Below, one piece after another: positions 9,644 through 21,426 of a stretch of 64,000 nucleotides of DNA (within the stretch, counting starts at the first letter, position 1; every line of letters begins with the position of its first letter). The DNA is taken from assembly GCF_037975245.1 (NCBI RefSeq), contig NC_092579.1:22514666-22578665 (forward strand). The letters are read 5' to 3'. The position numbers and the translations under genes are program-made. The DNA comes from Apostichopus japonicus. Taxonomy: Eukaryota; Echinodermata; Holothuroidea; Aspidochirotida; Stichopodidae. The notes under the pieces were generated by a model. That model saw only the letters and a program-made list of their open reading frames with translations, ran no database searches and was not told the DNA's origin.

Positions 9644-11660
9644 ACATAGTGAATTATATAACTTCCAACATAAATTACTGAATACCACATTTTGCCCTTC
9701 ACTAAATAGTCAACAATTCAAATCAATTTTGCAAACACAGAACAGTAATTACACTTCAGGTTACAGAACTTTGCTATTGGCAGCATAAATTCATCACGTC
9801 TGCTTTATGATTTACAGTATGTATAGTGTCAACTCTGCAAGTATTCAAGAATGGTTCATTTACTAATTAGTGCAAACCTAAACTAGTGATGTGCAACAAT
9901 TTCTATTATATTTCTTATTTCTATGTTAGTAGTATACACCTGCAGTATTATAACTCATTTACTAATACCTTACATACACTAAATGTCATAACGTTTGATG
10001 TTACAATGGCAATGTCCCAGTAGGCTTGCTCATACACTAATATGTCACCAAATTTCATCATGTTCAGGGATGCATAATTGCTTTCAAAAATATAGCTAGG
10101 CTTTACTTATTTCCAAGACTAAAAATTACGGAATATTCTACAGGTGTGCCCTAAACAATGAAGTGTTTAAAAGATACTATAGAAACATGATATGGTATAT
10201 TATGGGCGACCATTCTAGTTCTCTCACAAATCAGTAGTATCATTTTCATTTTGTATAATTTTTAGAACTGCATGATCAGATTATGTGTAGAGCTATGAAG
10301 CCTATGATGTTGTTATATTTTGGCAAATGTCTTTAATTTCTATATCATGATGAAATTATCAATTATTGTAAGACGGACTCAACGACCCCCGGAATGGTGC
10401 ATCATGTCCGATGAAGCGCATATTTGGTGCGTTATTACAACTACAATGTGTGCGTCAATGTGCGATGCATGCTGTATCCTTTAAATTAAATGTGATAAAT
10501 TTTGTCGAACATAAAATGGTGACATTCACAATTATTGGTGGCATTGATTTGTTTATGTTGTCCTTGATTTTATGATTAAACAACGATGATAGCAAACTAT
10601 CATGTTATGAATGCATAAATATGTGAACAGTACCTACTATCCTTCACTAATTCAACAAAGGAGCCTGTAGAGCTAGTGTAGCTTCTTTCTGAGAATTAAT
10701 TTGGAAAACTTAGTTATATCACTTTACACTACAGTTACCAGGAAAAGCTGCTACCGTTTTTTAAGTTACTATACCAAGTTGGTAGTATTATAGGCAATAC
10801 TCTAATTTGGGATAGAAAGAGTTTAAATTAATGCGTACATTTTTTCTTTGCAAGTGGAGAGTCATCCACAGCTAAAGTGGCTATGCGGATGACAAACAAG
10901 TGAAGCAAAGTAAATACCCTAGCCTATGCATATTAGACTTAAAAAAGTAGAAGAACCCAATGCGTTAGTAACTTAATTCATCTTGGAGTTGCTCAGCAGA
11001 TTCGAGGTTATTTCACCACTTAAGAACCCATTCTCAGACAAAAAAAAGACAAAACTGAAATGGCTACACAAATTAGTAGTCTATAACTGAGAATGACCAT
11101 GCATGCAAATATGCAGTAAATTTTCAAGTTGTCAGACTAATTTATTTGTTGCTAAGAACCCTATAATTGTGCTGGTAAACTAGAGTAGGAAATGAAAACA
11201 GTTACTTTATTGCGTAGAGGCCCCTGTCCCTCACGTACCTCATTGCATACTAGACTTACAGTTACAAAATAAATATGCCCATATCAAAAATGCTCTTGAC
11301 AGGAATAACCACCAAATTGAGGTAGGTCCTCGATGGTGCATAATTTTATAAATCTGGGCCGAGCTAGGCTACAGTAGTCCTACTTTTGCTATTGTTCCGC
11401 TCATGAGAAGTTGCATTTCTTTCGAGTTTAATTTTCTTGTGGGGAGATCTCCCTACCAAATCCATATTACAATAATGTAGGCTAAATCCTATTCATATTT
11501 GCAAAGCTACCGAATCATAAACCAAACACATGATACCGCAAACTTCCATACTGATCATGCTTAGTAGGCGAATGTATGTAGAAAAGCATAAATAACACTT
11601 CATGAAATGTTCGCCCTAGGCTAGGCTACAGTTTGTACAGCAGTCTGCACTGCAGTAGCA
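9644..11660. other. No gene seen
   Basis: AT-rich sequence without a convincing frame, splice pair or tandem repeat. A pyrimidine tract and AG at about 10845-10855 could be an acceptor, but the frames after it close within 17 codons. Confidence 0.5.
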
Positions 11661-11880
11661 TGGACACTGCGAAGTTCGGACACCTAAGCCTTAAAACACC
11701 CCAAAACTATATCTCATGGTATAAATCACCTGAAACTATACTTGATATGGTTGGGTCATTTTGGAGAGAAAATAACTGTAGCTTCGTAGTTTTTCGTGCA
11801 ATTGGCTCTTGCTGTACAGTAGGTTGTCTCATCCTGAAATTGTGTATTTCTTAGGGGTGTCCGAACTTCGCAGTGTTCCA
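11661..11880. mobile_element. 220-bp inverted-repeat element (MITE)
   Basis: 11662-11687 (GGACACTGCGAAGTTCGGAC plus CACCTAA) is repeated in inverse orientation at 11851-11879, with one inserted T and one substitution. The ~165-bp centre is AT-rich and has no transposase. A small foldback of this kind is typical of a miniature inverted-repeat transposable element. Part of the arm, AACTTCGCA, recurs at 11880-11889 just outside. No clean target duplication was seen, so the superfamily is not assigned. Confidence 0.65.
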
Positions 11881-12100
11881 AACTTCGCAAAACTGACTAT
11901 ACTACTACTGTACTAGCCTATGCCTCTCGGTGTATTAGTTGCCTTAGTTTGTAGTACTAGTAGTAGTAGGCCTAGCTAGCATGATCTATTGAACAATATA
12001 ACAAGGAAGCCTACAGTAGACCAAACACTTCGGCCGGGAAACAGTATACTGTAGCCTAAATAGTAAATATATAACATTAGTCATTAGCATAATTTGCTGC

Positions 12101-12385
12101 CTAACTTCTCATATGATCTGCCATGCCAGTAAATGCTCCGCGAAGGTAGCATTGGTCATTTTGTCGATCCCCGATCTCTGTTCCAGTAGATCGTTTTTGG
12201 AGACCCAGTCCACGTACGTAGCACCAGCTCAAGTACACTTTTCCTGCATGCAATTCTCTGTCCGTTTTTCCCTGACTGCTTTTGGCATCGGGACCCACAA
12301 TAAAGCAACCTGTGCCTTCCACCTAAACAGCGCGGCGACGCGGCCGCAATATACATGTTACGTGTGTTATGCTACCACTGCATGA
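12101..12385 (-). other. CpG-rich pocket, possible promoter or first exon
   Basis: This ~285-bp stretch has an unusual density of CpG for the window, including a GCGGCCGC octamer near 12340. All three minus-strand frames are open over long parts of it. The most protein-like is 12228-12112 on the minus strand (39 codons, containing YVDWVSKNDLLEQRSGIDKM). No convincing donor follows before its stop. It could be a promoter with an untranslated first exon, a conserved coding remnant, or chance. Confidence 0.3.
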
Positions 12386-13689
12386 AACTGTGCTATACAT
12401 TACGTATATTTACATACAGGATTTACACTGTACAGTGGCAGTAAATTACAAATACCGTGTCACGTGAGTAACAGTGAACCAGTGAAACCTATTAAATTGG
12501 TCCTCCCTCTAAAAATTTCCTAGCCTTTAACCATTAAAGACGTCCTTGTAGAGTTGTGAGAGCTATTGGTGTCATGTTACATTAGCCCACTGCGACGTAC
12601 TTTCTTTTGTTTCCCCGGCTGTGCAGTTTCACATTTTTGGACAGTTAGGACCAAGTGTTGCAATCAATTAATGCACCTGTAATAACATTGACCATTTTAT
12701 ACTCTTTACTGTGTGAGAAATGATCCTTTAATATCATCAAATGGCTCATTAATTAATGTCATCATCTGAGCAGCAATGTTGAGCCTTAGAGGGAGCATTC
12801 CACAAATATCTTGAAAACCACCTGTAATACTAAGGAAACTGAACATTTTTCCTTTTTTTTCCCCCCGCAATGTCTGACCAGTCGAACAGAATTTACAGCA
12901 ACTGCCATCAGCTATTTAACCTATTGTGGTACATATACAGTATGTCCCCCTATCGTGATAATTGGGATTTTTTTTAAAGTTTAGTCTTAAATTTGTTCAC
13001 TACTCCCATCCCTCACATGTTCTTTTAATTATGCCTCACCGTCAAAACAAGCAATAAAATTGACTGCATTCCATAAATGTACCCCCCCCCCACTTAACCT
13101 TTCGCTATATATTGTCACCACAAATGCGTACTTGAGAAATTGAGATTTTTATTTTGGCTCATTTATGGAGACCCTCAGCTAGAGATTTTTCTCACACTTA
13201 ATTGGAATTCGTCGAGAGTGTTGCGCTTAAATTATGAGGGGCCTTTTGCAAGATTTCCGACTTGTTTACAACTTTGAATCAGTCGAACCCTATTAACTTG
13301 CTTACACCCCAAACATGTACCCCTTCCCATAAAAATAAAATAAAAACGAAGTGATTCTATTGAAGTAAGGAGCTCTGCAGTGACTAGTTCACTTCATATT
13401 CACTTCATATTTACCAAGGATTTTTAATATTATATTTTATAATCTTTTTTGGGGGTTGGGGGGCACCCCAAGTCGTCTAATTAAGTTGGTTGTATAAAAT
13501 GTCAATAATCTTTAGAAGTATGTTGATTAATATAACTGCTGAAAGGATGATTGCTTTCTGTAGTGAACAAATAACAAAATGAGTCTCTTCCTATTGCTCT
13601 GTGAGGTAATTCACCCTTTTTATTTTGACAAGTTGACAAATTATGTAGTTTCCCAAATCTTCCAATACAGCAATTAAAAAATAACACAT
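12386..13689. other. No gene seen
   Basis: AT-rich sequence with a C10 run at 13082-13091. Nothing further is supported. Confidence 0.5.
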
Positions 13690-13794
13690 TTTTATCTTTT
13701 TTTTTCCTTTTTTTTTTCTCTTTATCTTTTTTTTTCCTTTTTTTATCTTTTTTTCCCCTTTTTTTTTCTTTTTTTCTTCTTTTTTCTCTAAAGG
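13690..13794. repeat. Polypyrimidine (T-rich) simple repeat
   Basis: About 100 bp of T runs split by CC, CCCC, ATC and CTCT. The phrase TTTTATCTTTTTTTTTCC recurs, so the tract looks expanded from an ~18-bp unit. Confidence 0.8.
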
Positions 13795-14297
13795 GGTCTC
13801 ATTTGACGCTCAAATTTCCTACAGTATTTATTAAACTAATTGAGAGAATTTTGATGATTACTTTCTTGTTGGGTAGGAAATGAAAATGTAATAATTTGGG
13901 AAACTGTGGCACAGCTACTTCCATTGCGTTCTCCCATCTTGGTCCGGCCTATGCATATATGTGTGGCTCAAGTTGTTTACATGTATGAAGAAAAAGGTCA
14001 GTGAGTTATGTAGTTGTTACAGTAATTACAAACATACAACCAAACAAAGTGGACCCGATTGGAAACCTCTTCCTGCCACCAACTACCACCCCCCCGGCCA
14101 CCCCCACCTCTCCTCCCATCATCATCATCATCAATGGCTCATACCAGTATTGCATTCGTCCTTCATATAAATATGAGTCGTCAGTCGAAATTGATTTCTA
14201 TCCTCAGTGGATTAGCATGTCCTTCATATGAAATCATTGGCAAATTTATAAAAGATTCGATATCTCACATTCGAAAAGTAAATATTGAACTCTGTGC
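13795..14297. other. No gene seen; short (CAT)n
   Basis: A short CATCATCAT run lies near 14119-14131. Three overlapping plus-strand frames of fewer than 81 codons here have no supporting motif. Confidence 0.45.
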
Positions 14298-14585
14298 TTA
14301 AATACCGAGAGCGTGTCGTTCGTAAAACTCGTCGTTTCTGCTTTCGGCTTTCCACCCTTTATCGAAGCATGCCTCTTCATTTGCTGCGATGAACATTGGG
14401 CACTGCAACCGAAACCCCGGCAAATCTGATGCCAGCAATCGACAAAGATTCCGATTCCTACGGCAACGACGACGACGAGGATCAAGAAGAGAACTGTTAA
14501 TATTGACTCCTCGATTGAACTTCTCTCGACCTCCGTTCTTGATCATGTTGTCGCCTGAGAGGTGGAAAGAGAGACTTCACAAAGC
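14298..14585. other. CpG-richer pocket with overlapping frames on both strands
   Basis: Locally GC-richer, with CGACGACGACGAGG in the middle. On the plus strand ATG at 14429 opens MPAIDKDSDSYGNDDDEDQE and stops soon after. Two minus-strand frames of about 80 codons (14246-14485 and 14298-14546) overlap it. Their composition is plausible for protein, but none has paired splice signals. A 5' exon or promoter is possible and unproven. Confidence 0.25.
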
Positions 14586-15764
14586 TATTGGAGAACAAAC
14601 CCACTGTAAAATCTTGCTCTCAGATTTTTTTTTTTTTTTTTTCATTTTTTTTTTGGGTGAAGCAATTTAATTTGGTATGGCACTTGCCAAAACATAACAA
14701 GAAATCCCTAACCCTAAGGGTGTCGTAAAGGTAAGTAAATGCTCCTCCAGAGCAGGACACTTAAGCCCTGAATCTCATAAACAGATTTATTCAAAGGTAG
14801 CCTCGGTGAAAACGAGAGGTTTTGCGGAGGGACGAGGGGGCGTGGATTAAGAAGGAAGGGGTGGCAAAAAAAAAAGATTGGATTGGCTGTCAGAAATTTT
14901 TCTTTATTGCAAGGTCGTGCAAGGTTGCAAATCAGTTTAGGAATGTCCCCCCCCCCCTCTTTAGTTTTTCCTGCTTTGTTTGGGATAATTAAACCAGTAA
15001 ATTAATCAAATATAATTAATTTTAATTCTGGGAGAGTACTGGTGGAGTGGGAAGGTGAATCATTGGTGTGCTGTTTACCTCCAGGACATGTAGAGAATGT
15101 AAAAATGGAGATCACTACAGTGCTACTGTTTTGAAGGAAATTTAGAACGAATCGTGACAGATTCAGTTAAACTTTATTTTGCTAGTTCTCTTGTTTTCTG
15201 ATTTTGTTATACCCATTTTTGTGCCTTTCGAATGCTCCATTAGTGGTATAGTGTTCAATAGTAATAACAACAACAACACATTTGTGATTTTTTGGGGGGC
15301 TCAAATATCTCATTCAAATGCGCCTCTTATACAATAGAGTGAAATCAGTCAGTCTGGTTTTGAGCATTGACTTGAACAAGCTCAGGCTGTCAATGGAACA
15401 TATAAGGGGCAGGGAATTCATTGCAAAGGTTAGGTCCTTCATAGTAAAAGCTACAGTCACTGGTACAGTAGTCTTATATTTTATTCAAGGGATGCAGAGA
15501 GCAGGCAATTCATTTTAAGCTTAGGCAATGCAGGGTTAAATGGCCTCTGACAGGTCATATAGAGCCTTGATTGTGCAAAGATGTAAGAAGGAAAAAAAAT
15601 AGTATCTTAAATTTGATCCAATATTTAAAAAAAAATGGCCAAAAAGACCCAAATGCTTACGGAATTACAATGTGATATTAACAGGATTCAGACATGTCTT
15701 TCAATGTTCATTTGGTGATAAAGTTTATCAAGGAATATCATACTTTAATGAAAGGGAGTATTTA
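14586..15764. other. No gene seen; isolated strong donor at 14725
   Basis: A T-run spans 14625-14655. CGTAAAG|GTAAGTAAA near 14717-14732 is an excellent donor sequence, but no acceptor and frame pair with it convincingly. A C11 run lies at 14947-14957. Confidence 0.4.
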
Positions 15765-16124
15765 ATTAATTTCAGTGGCATAGGAAGGTACTTGTGAGTG
15801 GAGGGGCTGAAGACTGATGGCCGGCCTGGGGGAGGGGTCAAAGGGGAGGGGGAATTTTGTGCATTTCCAGGTGGCCTCAGATGCAATTTGTTGCAATATA
15901 GCACACTTCAACACCCACTCCATTTTGTAAACTTAATTTTGTATTTCACCTGGCCTTAGATGCAATTTGGTGCTCCAAATGAAATTTTTTTCTCATTTGG
16001 AAATGAAAAAGGGGTTTTCTGACTTGCGGAGCGGGGGGCGGAATGATACTTCCCCCCTCCACATTTTTCACTGGGGGGCTGGCGCCCCCCATCCCCCCCC
16101 GGTTCCTACGCCCTTGATTAATTT
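15765..16124. mobile_element. Non-autonomous hAT-like element with 8-bp target duplication
   Basis: The element spans 15773-16116 (344 bp). It is flanked by identical 8-bp copies ATTAATTT at 15765-15772 and 16117-16124. Its ends are an imperfect inverted repeat: CAGTGGCATAGGAAGG on the left, and the complement of CCGGTTCCTACGCCCTTG on the right. An 8-bp duplication and CA-start ends fit the hAT superfamily. The interior is C- and G-run rich near the right end (GGGGGGCTGGCGCCCCCC) and encodes no transposase, so mobility would need enzyme supplied elsewhere. The perfect target duplication suggests a fairly recent insertion. Confidence 0.8.
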
Positions 16125-16574
16125 ACCTTTTACAATCTCTTAACTCGTAGCACAGATAGGAAGTGTTCTATACATCACAGTTCCCAGAAAGCTTCATATA
16201 ACAATATCAATTTTTTTAACTTTTCCATCTTGTAAGTCCTAGTAGAGCAATATACACATTTTACCTGAAGCGGAAGCTTCCCGTATGTCTCCACCTACAG
16301 CTCAGAAAAGTTACACAGGCTGTCTGTCTTTGCATCTAAAATCAACACAGTCCCTGTACAGTAGTATATATACCATGAAAATAAACCTAGAGTGTGACAT
16401 CATCATCTGTGATGTCATACAGTTATATCCAAGTGGCCCCAGCTGCATCTGTTTAGGAACAAGAGATAAATTCAGTAATTTCCTGTCCAGTCAATATGTT
16501 GGGACTTTAATAAGAAAAAGTCTATGAGATGGAGATGCAGATAGACGAAGTATATTCAACTCAGTATATTTGCA
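16125..16574. other. No gene seen
   Basis: A frame at 16285-16527 has no motif support. Confidence 0.45.
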
Positions 16575-16661
16575 GTAGTCCATATGAAGTTGTAGTAGTC
16601 CATATGTAGTTGAAGTAGTCCATATGTAGTTGCAGTAGTCCATATGGAGTTGTAGTAGTCC

Positions 16662-16706
<45 letters not shown>
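16575..16706. repeat. 20-bp tandem repeat followed by (TA)n
   Basis: Four and a half copies of GTAGTCCATATGNAGTTGNA at 16575-16664 run straight into a TA dinucleotide array. The CATAT at the end of the unit probably seeded the TA expansion. Confidence 0.85.
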
Positions 16707-16712
<6 letters not shown>

Positions 16713-17819
16713 CATATGTAAGGTAGCACTTTCTCTTGCATCATCTCAGTTGTTCAAACTCTGTTGTGACAATATGGAGGAGGAGGCAGAGCGCTGTGAC
16801 ACTGATCAAATATTCCATTTGATAAAGTAGCCAATAGTTGGTATTAACAAGATGCCATTGGCTTGGTGGCTAGATTGCAACAGCCATTTGTAGCTGTCCA
16901 CAAAACTTACAGTTGAAATGTTTCTTTCCGTTCCCACAGCGGCTTTAGCAAAGTAGTCACTAATATTCTGACTGTTTGTTTCTGTATCAAATCCGTCGAA
17001 TTATGCAAAACAGTAGGCCTGCATTATAGGAATTAGAATTTATTGCGAGTGATATCCGCCCACATCTGAGGCATTTTCGTATCTATTTGTTGAAAATCCT
17101 AAGCCGAGGGCGTTGTATGACTTATGAATTTTAAAATCGTCATGCATCTTCTTGTTTTTTGTTGTTCCTTTTTTTTATCTCAAAGGGGGTCGAGCGAGAA
17201 AACTTCAGACTCGTATGAGCTAAATCTTTCAGTTCAGGAGTGGAGTCTCTTCTAAAATATCGTCCTGACTCTTAAACTCGAAAGGTGAATTGACTCTAGT
17301 TTCAGTATTAAGTATCTCTATAAATGGTCAAATATTCCTTACCCATTTACGGATTCTCATTCGGGAGGTGCTTCATAATGTTTGCTGAAGTTCAATTTAT
17401 AGCCGCCCTATATATTTAACTTCCTTTCCTTAGTAACAATGTCAACCTACACATGTAGGGTTTGTCATAACATCGCTTGGAGTTGTAATCGCTTCTAGTC
17501 TGGTTCATAGCCAGCGGTGTCGTAAAAGAGTTACGACTCGAGTCGCTAGATTTCAAAAGGTAAAAGTGATTCGAAGAAGTTAAATTGTGAGGTGTACCAC
17601 CATAGATATAATATGGTGACTTTGAGTCCATGACTCGATGTCAGTCAGGAAGGTCATTGGCAGTGACCCGCCACTCAACCAGATAAATGCAGTCACTCGT
17701 TACAACTCTGATAGCCAGTGCAGAATAGTGTCGCTATATCAACATCGAATCACATTTGTATGTATGTATTTTAGATCCTCCTGCAAGCAGGAACTCGCGA
17801 AGAAGCCTCATTGGCTTAT
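16707..17819. other. No gene seen
   Basis: Unique AT-rich sequence with no supported coding frame. Confidence 0.5.
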
Positions 17820-17994
17820 TAAAGCCGCAAGCTGACCGAAGTCAGTCTCTTACATTCATATTTAACGTCCATGATTATGAATTGTTAATTGTCAACAACT
17901 CTGTAACTGGACCACAAACATTAAGTTTGGCGTGACTCGAACCGGGGACCTTATGATTGGAAGGCCCCAGCGTTTACCACTGAGCCAACACTCC
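17820..17994 (-). repeat. tRNA-derived SINE (second family)
   Basis: On the minus strand 17994-17928 carries a tRNA-like head: the A-box-like TTGGCTCAGTGGTAAACGC, a B-box GGTTCGAGTCA, and an acceptor stem with 5 of 7 pairs (GGAGTGT against TCACGCC). The anticodon region instead forms a longer GGGGCCTT...AAGGTCCCC hairpin, so it is not a functional tRNA. The body continues to about 17820 and includes a small hairpin, GACTGACTTCGGTCAGC. It differs from the copy at 6271-6342. Confidence 0.55.
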
Positions 17995-19354
17995 ATAACA
18001 CACTCCATATGCTACGGTAACCTTTAAAAGGGACTATATATAGCAAACATGCATGGAGTCCACTCTGTACCTGTACTTGTAGTCTAACGGACTATGTGTC
18101 ATTTCATTTATTTATTTGTTACTTCACAAGAGGAAAACAAAGATTATATACAAATGAATTACAAGCTGTGAAAGAAAGTGGGGAAAGTATTAATTGAATT
18201 ATCCTTATTTGAACACATCTTCTTATCAGTATGACTTTTATGGAAGGCAAAGACTCTTTTTTTTATTAGGAAGTTTAAGAATTTAATGGCATAATTCAGA
18301 CTGTGAAATAAGATATGGCTATAGCATGTCGTGGTTGGGGTTCATGGCTCACAAGAAAAGATTTCCCCTTTCCCCTCCCTGTTCACAATTTCTCTTGTGA
18401 GAAAAAATTCATGTTTTTTAGACACTGCTGCACTGCCAGTTAGTAGTTTGCGGAATATTTGTCATTAACGAAAAAAGATGAAAGTCACTTTCCAAGTTTT
18501 GCACATTAAAAATGCTGTTAAGTGCTTAGAATCTAGGATTGCATGTGTTCAGTACCAGCCATTTAAAAGGGATTTTATTTTTTTGGTTACAATAAAGGAA
18601 GGCTAAATGTCATTGACACTTTACATCATTGGGGCATCTGACTATGTGGTTAAAATCATTAAAATGCATAAACCCAGAACACTAAATTTGGAAAGTCTCC
18701 AATCAAAAGGCCTAATAATGTTTGTTTATACTGTACTGTATTGTGAGTTGCCTAATTTTCAAGAAATGACAAAATAAATTTTGTCTGTCTTTGTCTGAAG
18801 AAGAGGTTTATGACCGAAAAGCTTCTCCAATGACATCTTTGATTATTTGCAACTAGCAAGAGACTTCAAGAAAGAAATATTGTGATAGACTAGTCACAGT
18901 TCATTAAAAGTAATAACTTTGTTATTTATGACATTTTTAAAGAAAGTTATGAAAAAAACTAATTAGTTTCACATCGACACATTCTGATATATAGCTTGAT
19001 TAGATATGAATGGTTGTTTGCAAAGATATGACTTTTGTAACAACATTCTATGAAGTTAAGTTTAAATAAGTTCGTAATTTGGACATTTTGGTTCAAAGAT
19101 CTGGCGATGAACGTTGTTGTACTTTAAGTCAAATTACAAGAAAGGTAGCTTAAGCTGAAATACTTGGGGGAAAATAATAACAGGAGGAGAATTTATAGCT
19201 TTTAGTTTTATAAGCATTTCTTTAAATATGCAGCCAACATCTGAGGATAGTATGTATAAGATGAGTATTTATCCTAACCAATTGTATATTGCTGATATTA
19301 CAGCCTAGCTGTAATGAACAACTTGTGGCTCTTCAGATATACTTGAGGTTTTGG
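17995..19354. other. No gene seen
   Basis: AT-rich sequence. A CTGAAGA...GAAA motif at 18795-18819 resembles a hammerhead core but lacks helix I pairing. Confidence 0.5.
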
Positions 19355-19809
19355 TTTTAAGGTAGCAGACTCCCTATTGACCTATACACTAAATTGTCAA
19401 AGTAATGTGGTCTTTCACTCCTTGTAGAAGTTCTCACTAGCTAATCCCTACCCATCATTGGATAGATGACATGTGGGCCATTCATAGCATCTTAAATTTT
19501 CATTTCATGACCATGAAGATTTTTTACTATGAAAGTCTGAAGTTTTCGTCACTTGTAATCAAACCTCTTTTCTCAGTAGTAAACAATTTTGGTATGCTGC
19601 TCTTGAAAGGCCTAAAGTGGTCTAAAATTTCCTCAATTGACCCAATTTTTGAATACTCTGACATCTTTAAGCAACAGGGGAAAAAAACAGATCCTGTATG
19701 AAAGCACATCGAAAGAAAGATGTTCTCCTGTTGCTTCTCGGCACCTTTACCTAAGGAGGACACTCTTCCGTATTGATAAGGACTCTATATGGTGTATGCC
19801 ACCTTAAAA
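19355..19809. mobile_element. Candidate 455-bp inverted-repeat element
   Basis: The left end TTTTAAGGTAGCAGACTCC (19355-19373) and the complement of the right end (TTTTAAGGTGGCATACACC, ending at 19809) match at about 15 of 19 positions. The interior has no transposase. With only short, imperfect arms and no target duplication seen, this is a weak call. Confidence 0.35.
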
Positions 19810-21318
19810 TAGACACAGAAATAAAAATCGCAGTTAAGTGATGATTTCAGGATGTGATTTTGATTTATCTACAGCAATTGTTTTCTTTTATCTTTGCACC
19901 TTGCAACTTAGTAGAGTCCGTCCTCTGATATTCGGGACACAATTGAACACAACATGATTTGGTGGTTCGTTGCAGTTGTTTCGATCATGAAGGAAAAGTC
20001 TTTATTAACTTTTGCTGCACTAATCCAAACTTTGAAAGTTTGAGTGCATCAAGTCTCCAAATTATGTAAATCCGAAGGTGATTAATTCAACTTATGTGCA
20101 AAGATTTGTATCTTATTTGCCAGAAAATCTGAAAGGTAAATTAAACCAGAAGTGGGGAAGATGGGGATAAGAATTATAACTCATTTATAATCACTGCTAG
20201 CTTTTATAGTTTCCAGAAGAATATTGATATCAAATTTTATAGCAATAGATGATCTGAAATTCCTGTGAATACTTTTCGACACAGATTTCAATTCACATTT
20301 ACATCGTTTTGCGTTAAATCCCAGGTTTCTGTGTTATGCAACAGACATTGTGTCTCTTAAGATTTGTTACTTTTCCTTAAATCGTTTTGGCTCGCAGAGA
20401 ACCATCCAAACTCCTTCACATCTTACTCCCAGACCTGTACTAAACTGACCCATGAGATCAAAGTATACATTTAAGGTCAAATGATCCAATAGTGAGACTT
20501 TCATGCAGGTGTTTGTATACTTGTAAATTTTCTGTTTAAACTATTCAGTAAGAATCCCAAATGCAGTGTAGCTCATTTGCTTGGCTAAGTTTTTCATCTA
20601 ATGAAGAGAAAGGCTTTGAAATCTTGCTACTAATGTCCCAAAGTGTCCGGGAAATCAAATTTGGAGACATAAAATGGAACCCTGAAAATATTTGCTTTTA
20701 AAAGTCCTTTTAGGTGGAAAGACATCTTGGAAGATGTCAGTATAGCTCTATCAAAATGCAGTCTTGACTGTTATGTAGTGCTCTGTGGTTTTGAGTAAAA
20801 TTTGCTGTCAATGATGTAGACAAAACTTAACTACTCAACAGTTTTAACTAAGAAGGTTTCACAAGAAATTTTTGAGGAGCCAGTATCTTGGACGGTTGTG
20901 ATGTATTTCAAATCATCAATCCGCAAAGTCTGTCACTCGAACCTGGAATTCTTCCTTCTTTCTACTTATTTAGTCCTTCTTACTGTCTTTCTTACTGCCA
21001 AAGGCTACAAAATTATAAGATTCTTGTCGGGCATTAGCTTTTACTGCAGTTCATATTCATATATAGAGCATCTGCAATGTTGATCACAAAATAGCCGCCC
21101 AAAGTTTTCTTATATGCAACATCAATCAATTATTCAGTCCATGCAATCATTTATTCATCCATTCATCCATTATTCATCCATTCATTCATTTCTTTTAAAA
21201 AAATGCCAAAACTTCTATTTCCATAGCTATGGCAGATATTTTCTGCTAAACAATGAGTTTTACATGATTATGATCGGTTTTCATATTGCTGTTTTTTTTT
21301 TTCTTGTTTACTAACCAG
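19810..21318. other. Intron-like sequence ending in a strong acceptor
   Basis: No gene is seen. The last 30 bases contain a T-run, TACTAAC (a textbook branch-point word) and CCAG, forming the acceptor for the exon at 21319. Confidence 0.5.
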
Positions 21319-21426
21319 GCGAACAAAATGTTGTTACCATGGATTCCAGGTCATCGCCGGTTGCAACAGTTCACCAAGTTGGAGCCGAAAAGGGCAAAGG
21401 GCAAACAGTACAGAGAAGAATAAGAG
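21319..21426 (+). CDS. Internal coding exon, symmetric phase 1-1
   Basis: The exon lies between T-run-TACTAACCAG and GAG|GTAACT. It is 108 bp, so it enters and leaves in phase 1. The frame matching the phase-1 donor at 1071 reads GEQNVVTMDSRSSPVATVHQ followed by a Lys/Gly/Arg-rich stretch. A second frame is also open, but it is Arg/Ser-rich and less natural. No domain is recognised; the sequence looks like a disordered, basic segment. It joins the next exon at 22435 in the same phase. Function unknown. Confidence 0.6.

Noticed and set aside
10856-10915. Possible last exon after TTTTTCTTTGCAAG
   Set aside because: All frames close within 17 codons and the phase does not fit the phase-1 exon set.
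14706-14722. Telomere-like CCCTAACCCTAAGGG
   Set aside because: Only two repeat units in unique sequence; no array.
18795-18819. Hammerhead-ribozyme-like core CTGAAGA...GAAA
   Set aside because: The flanking bases cannot form helix I and helix II is only about three pairs; likely a decayed repeat fragment at most.
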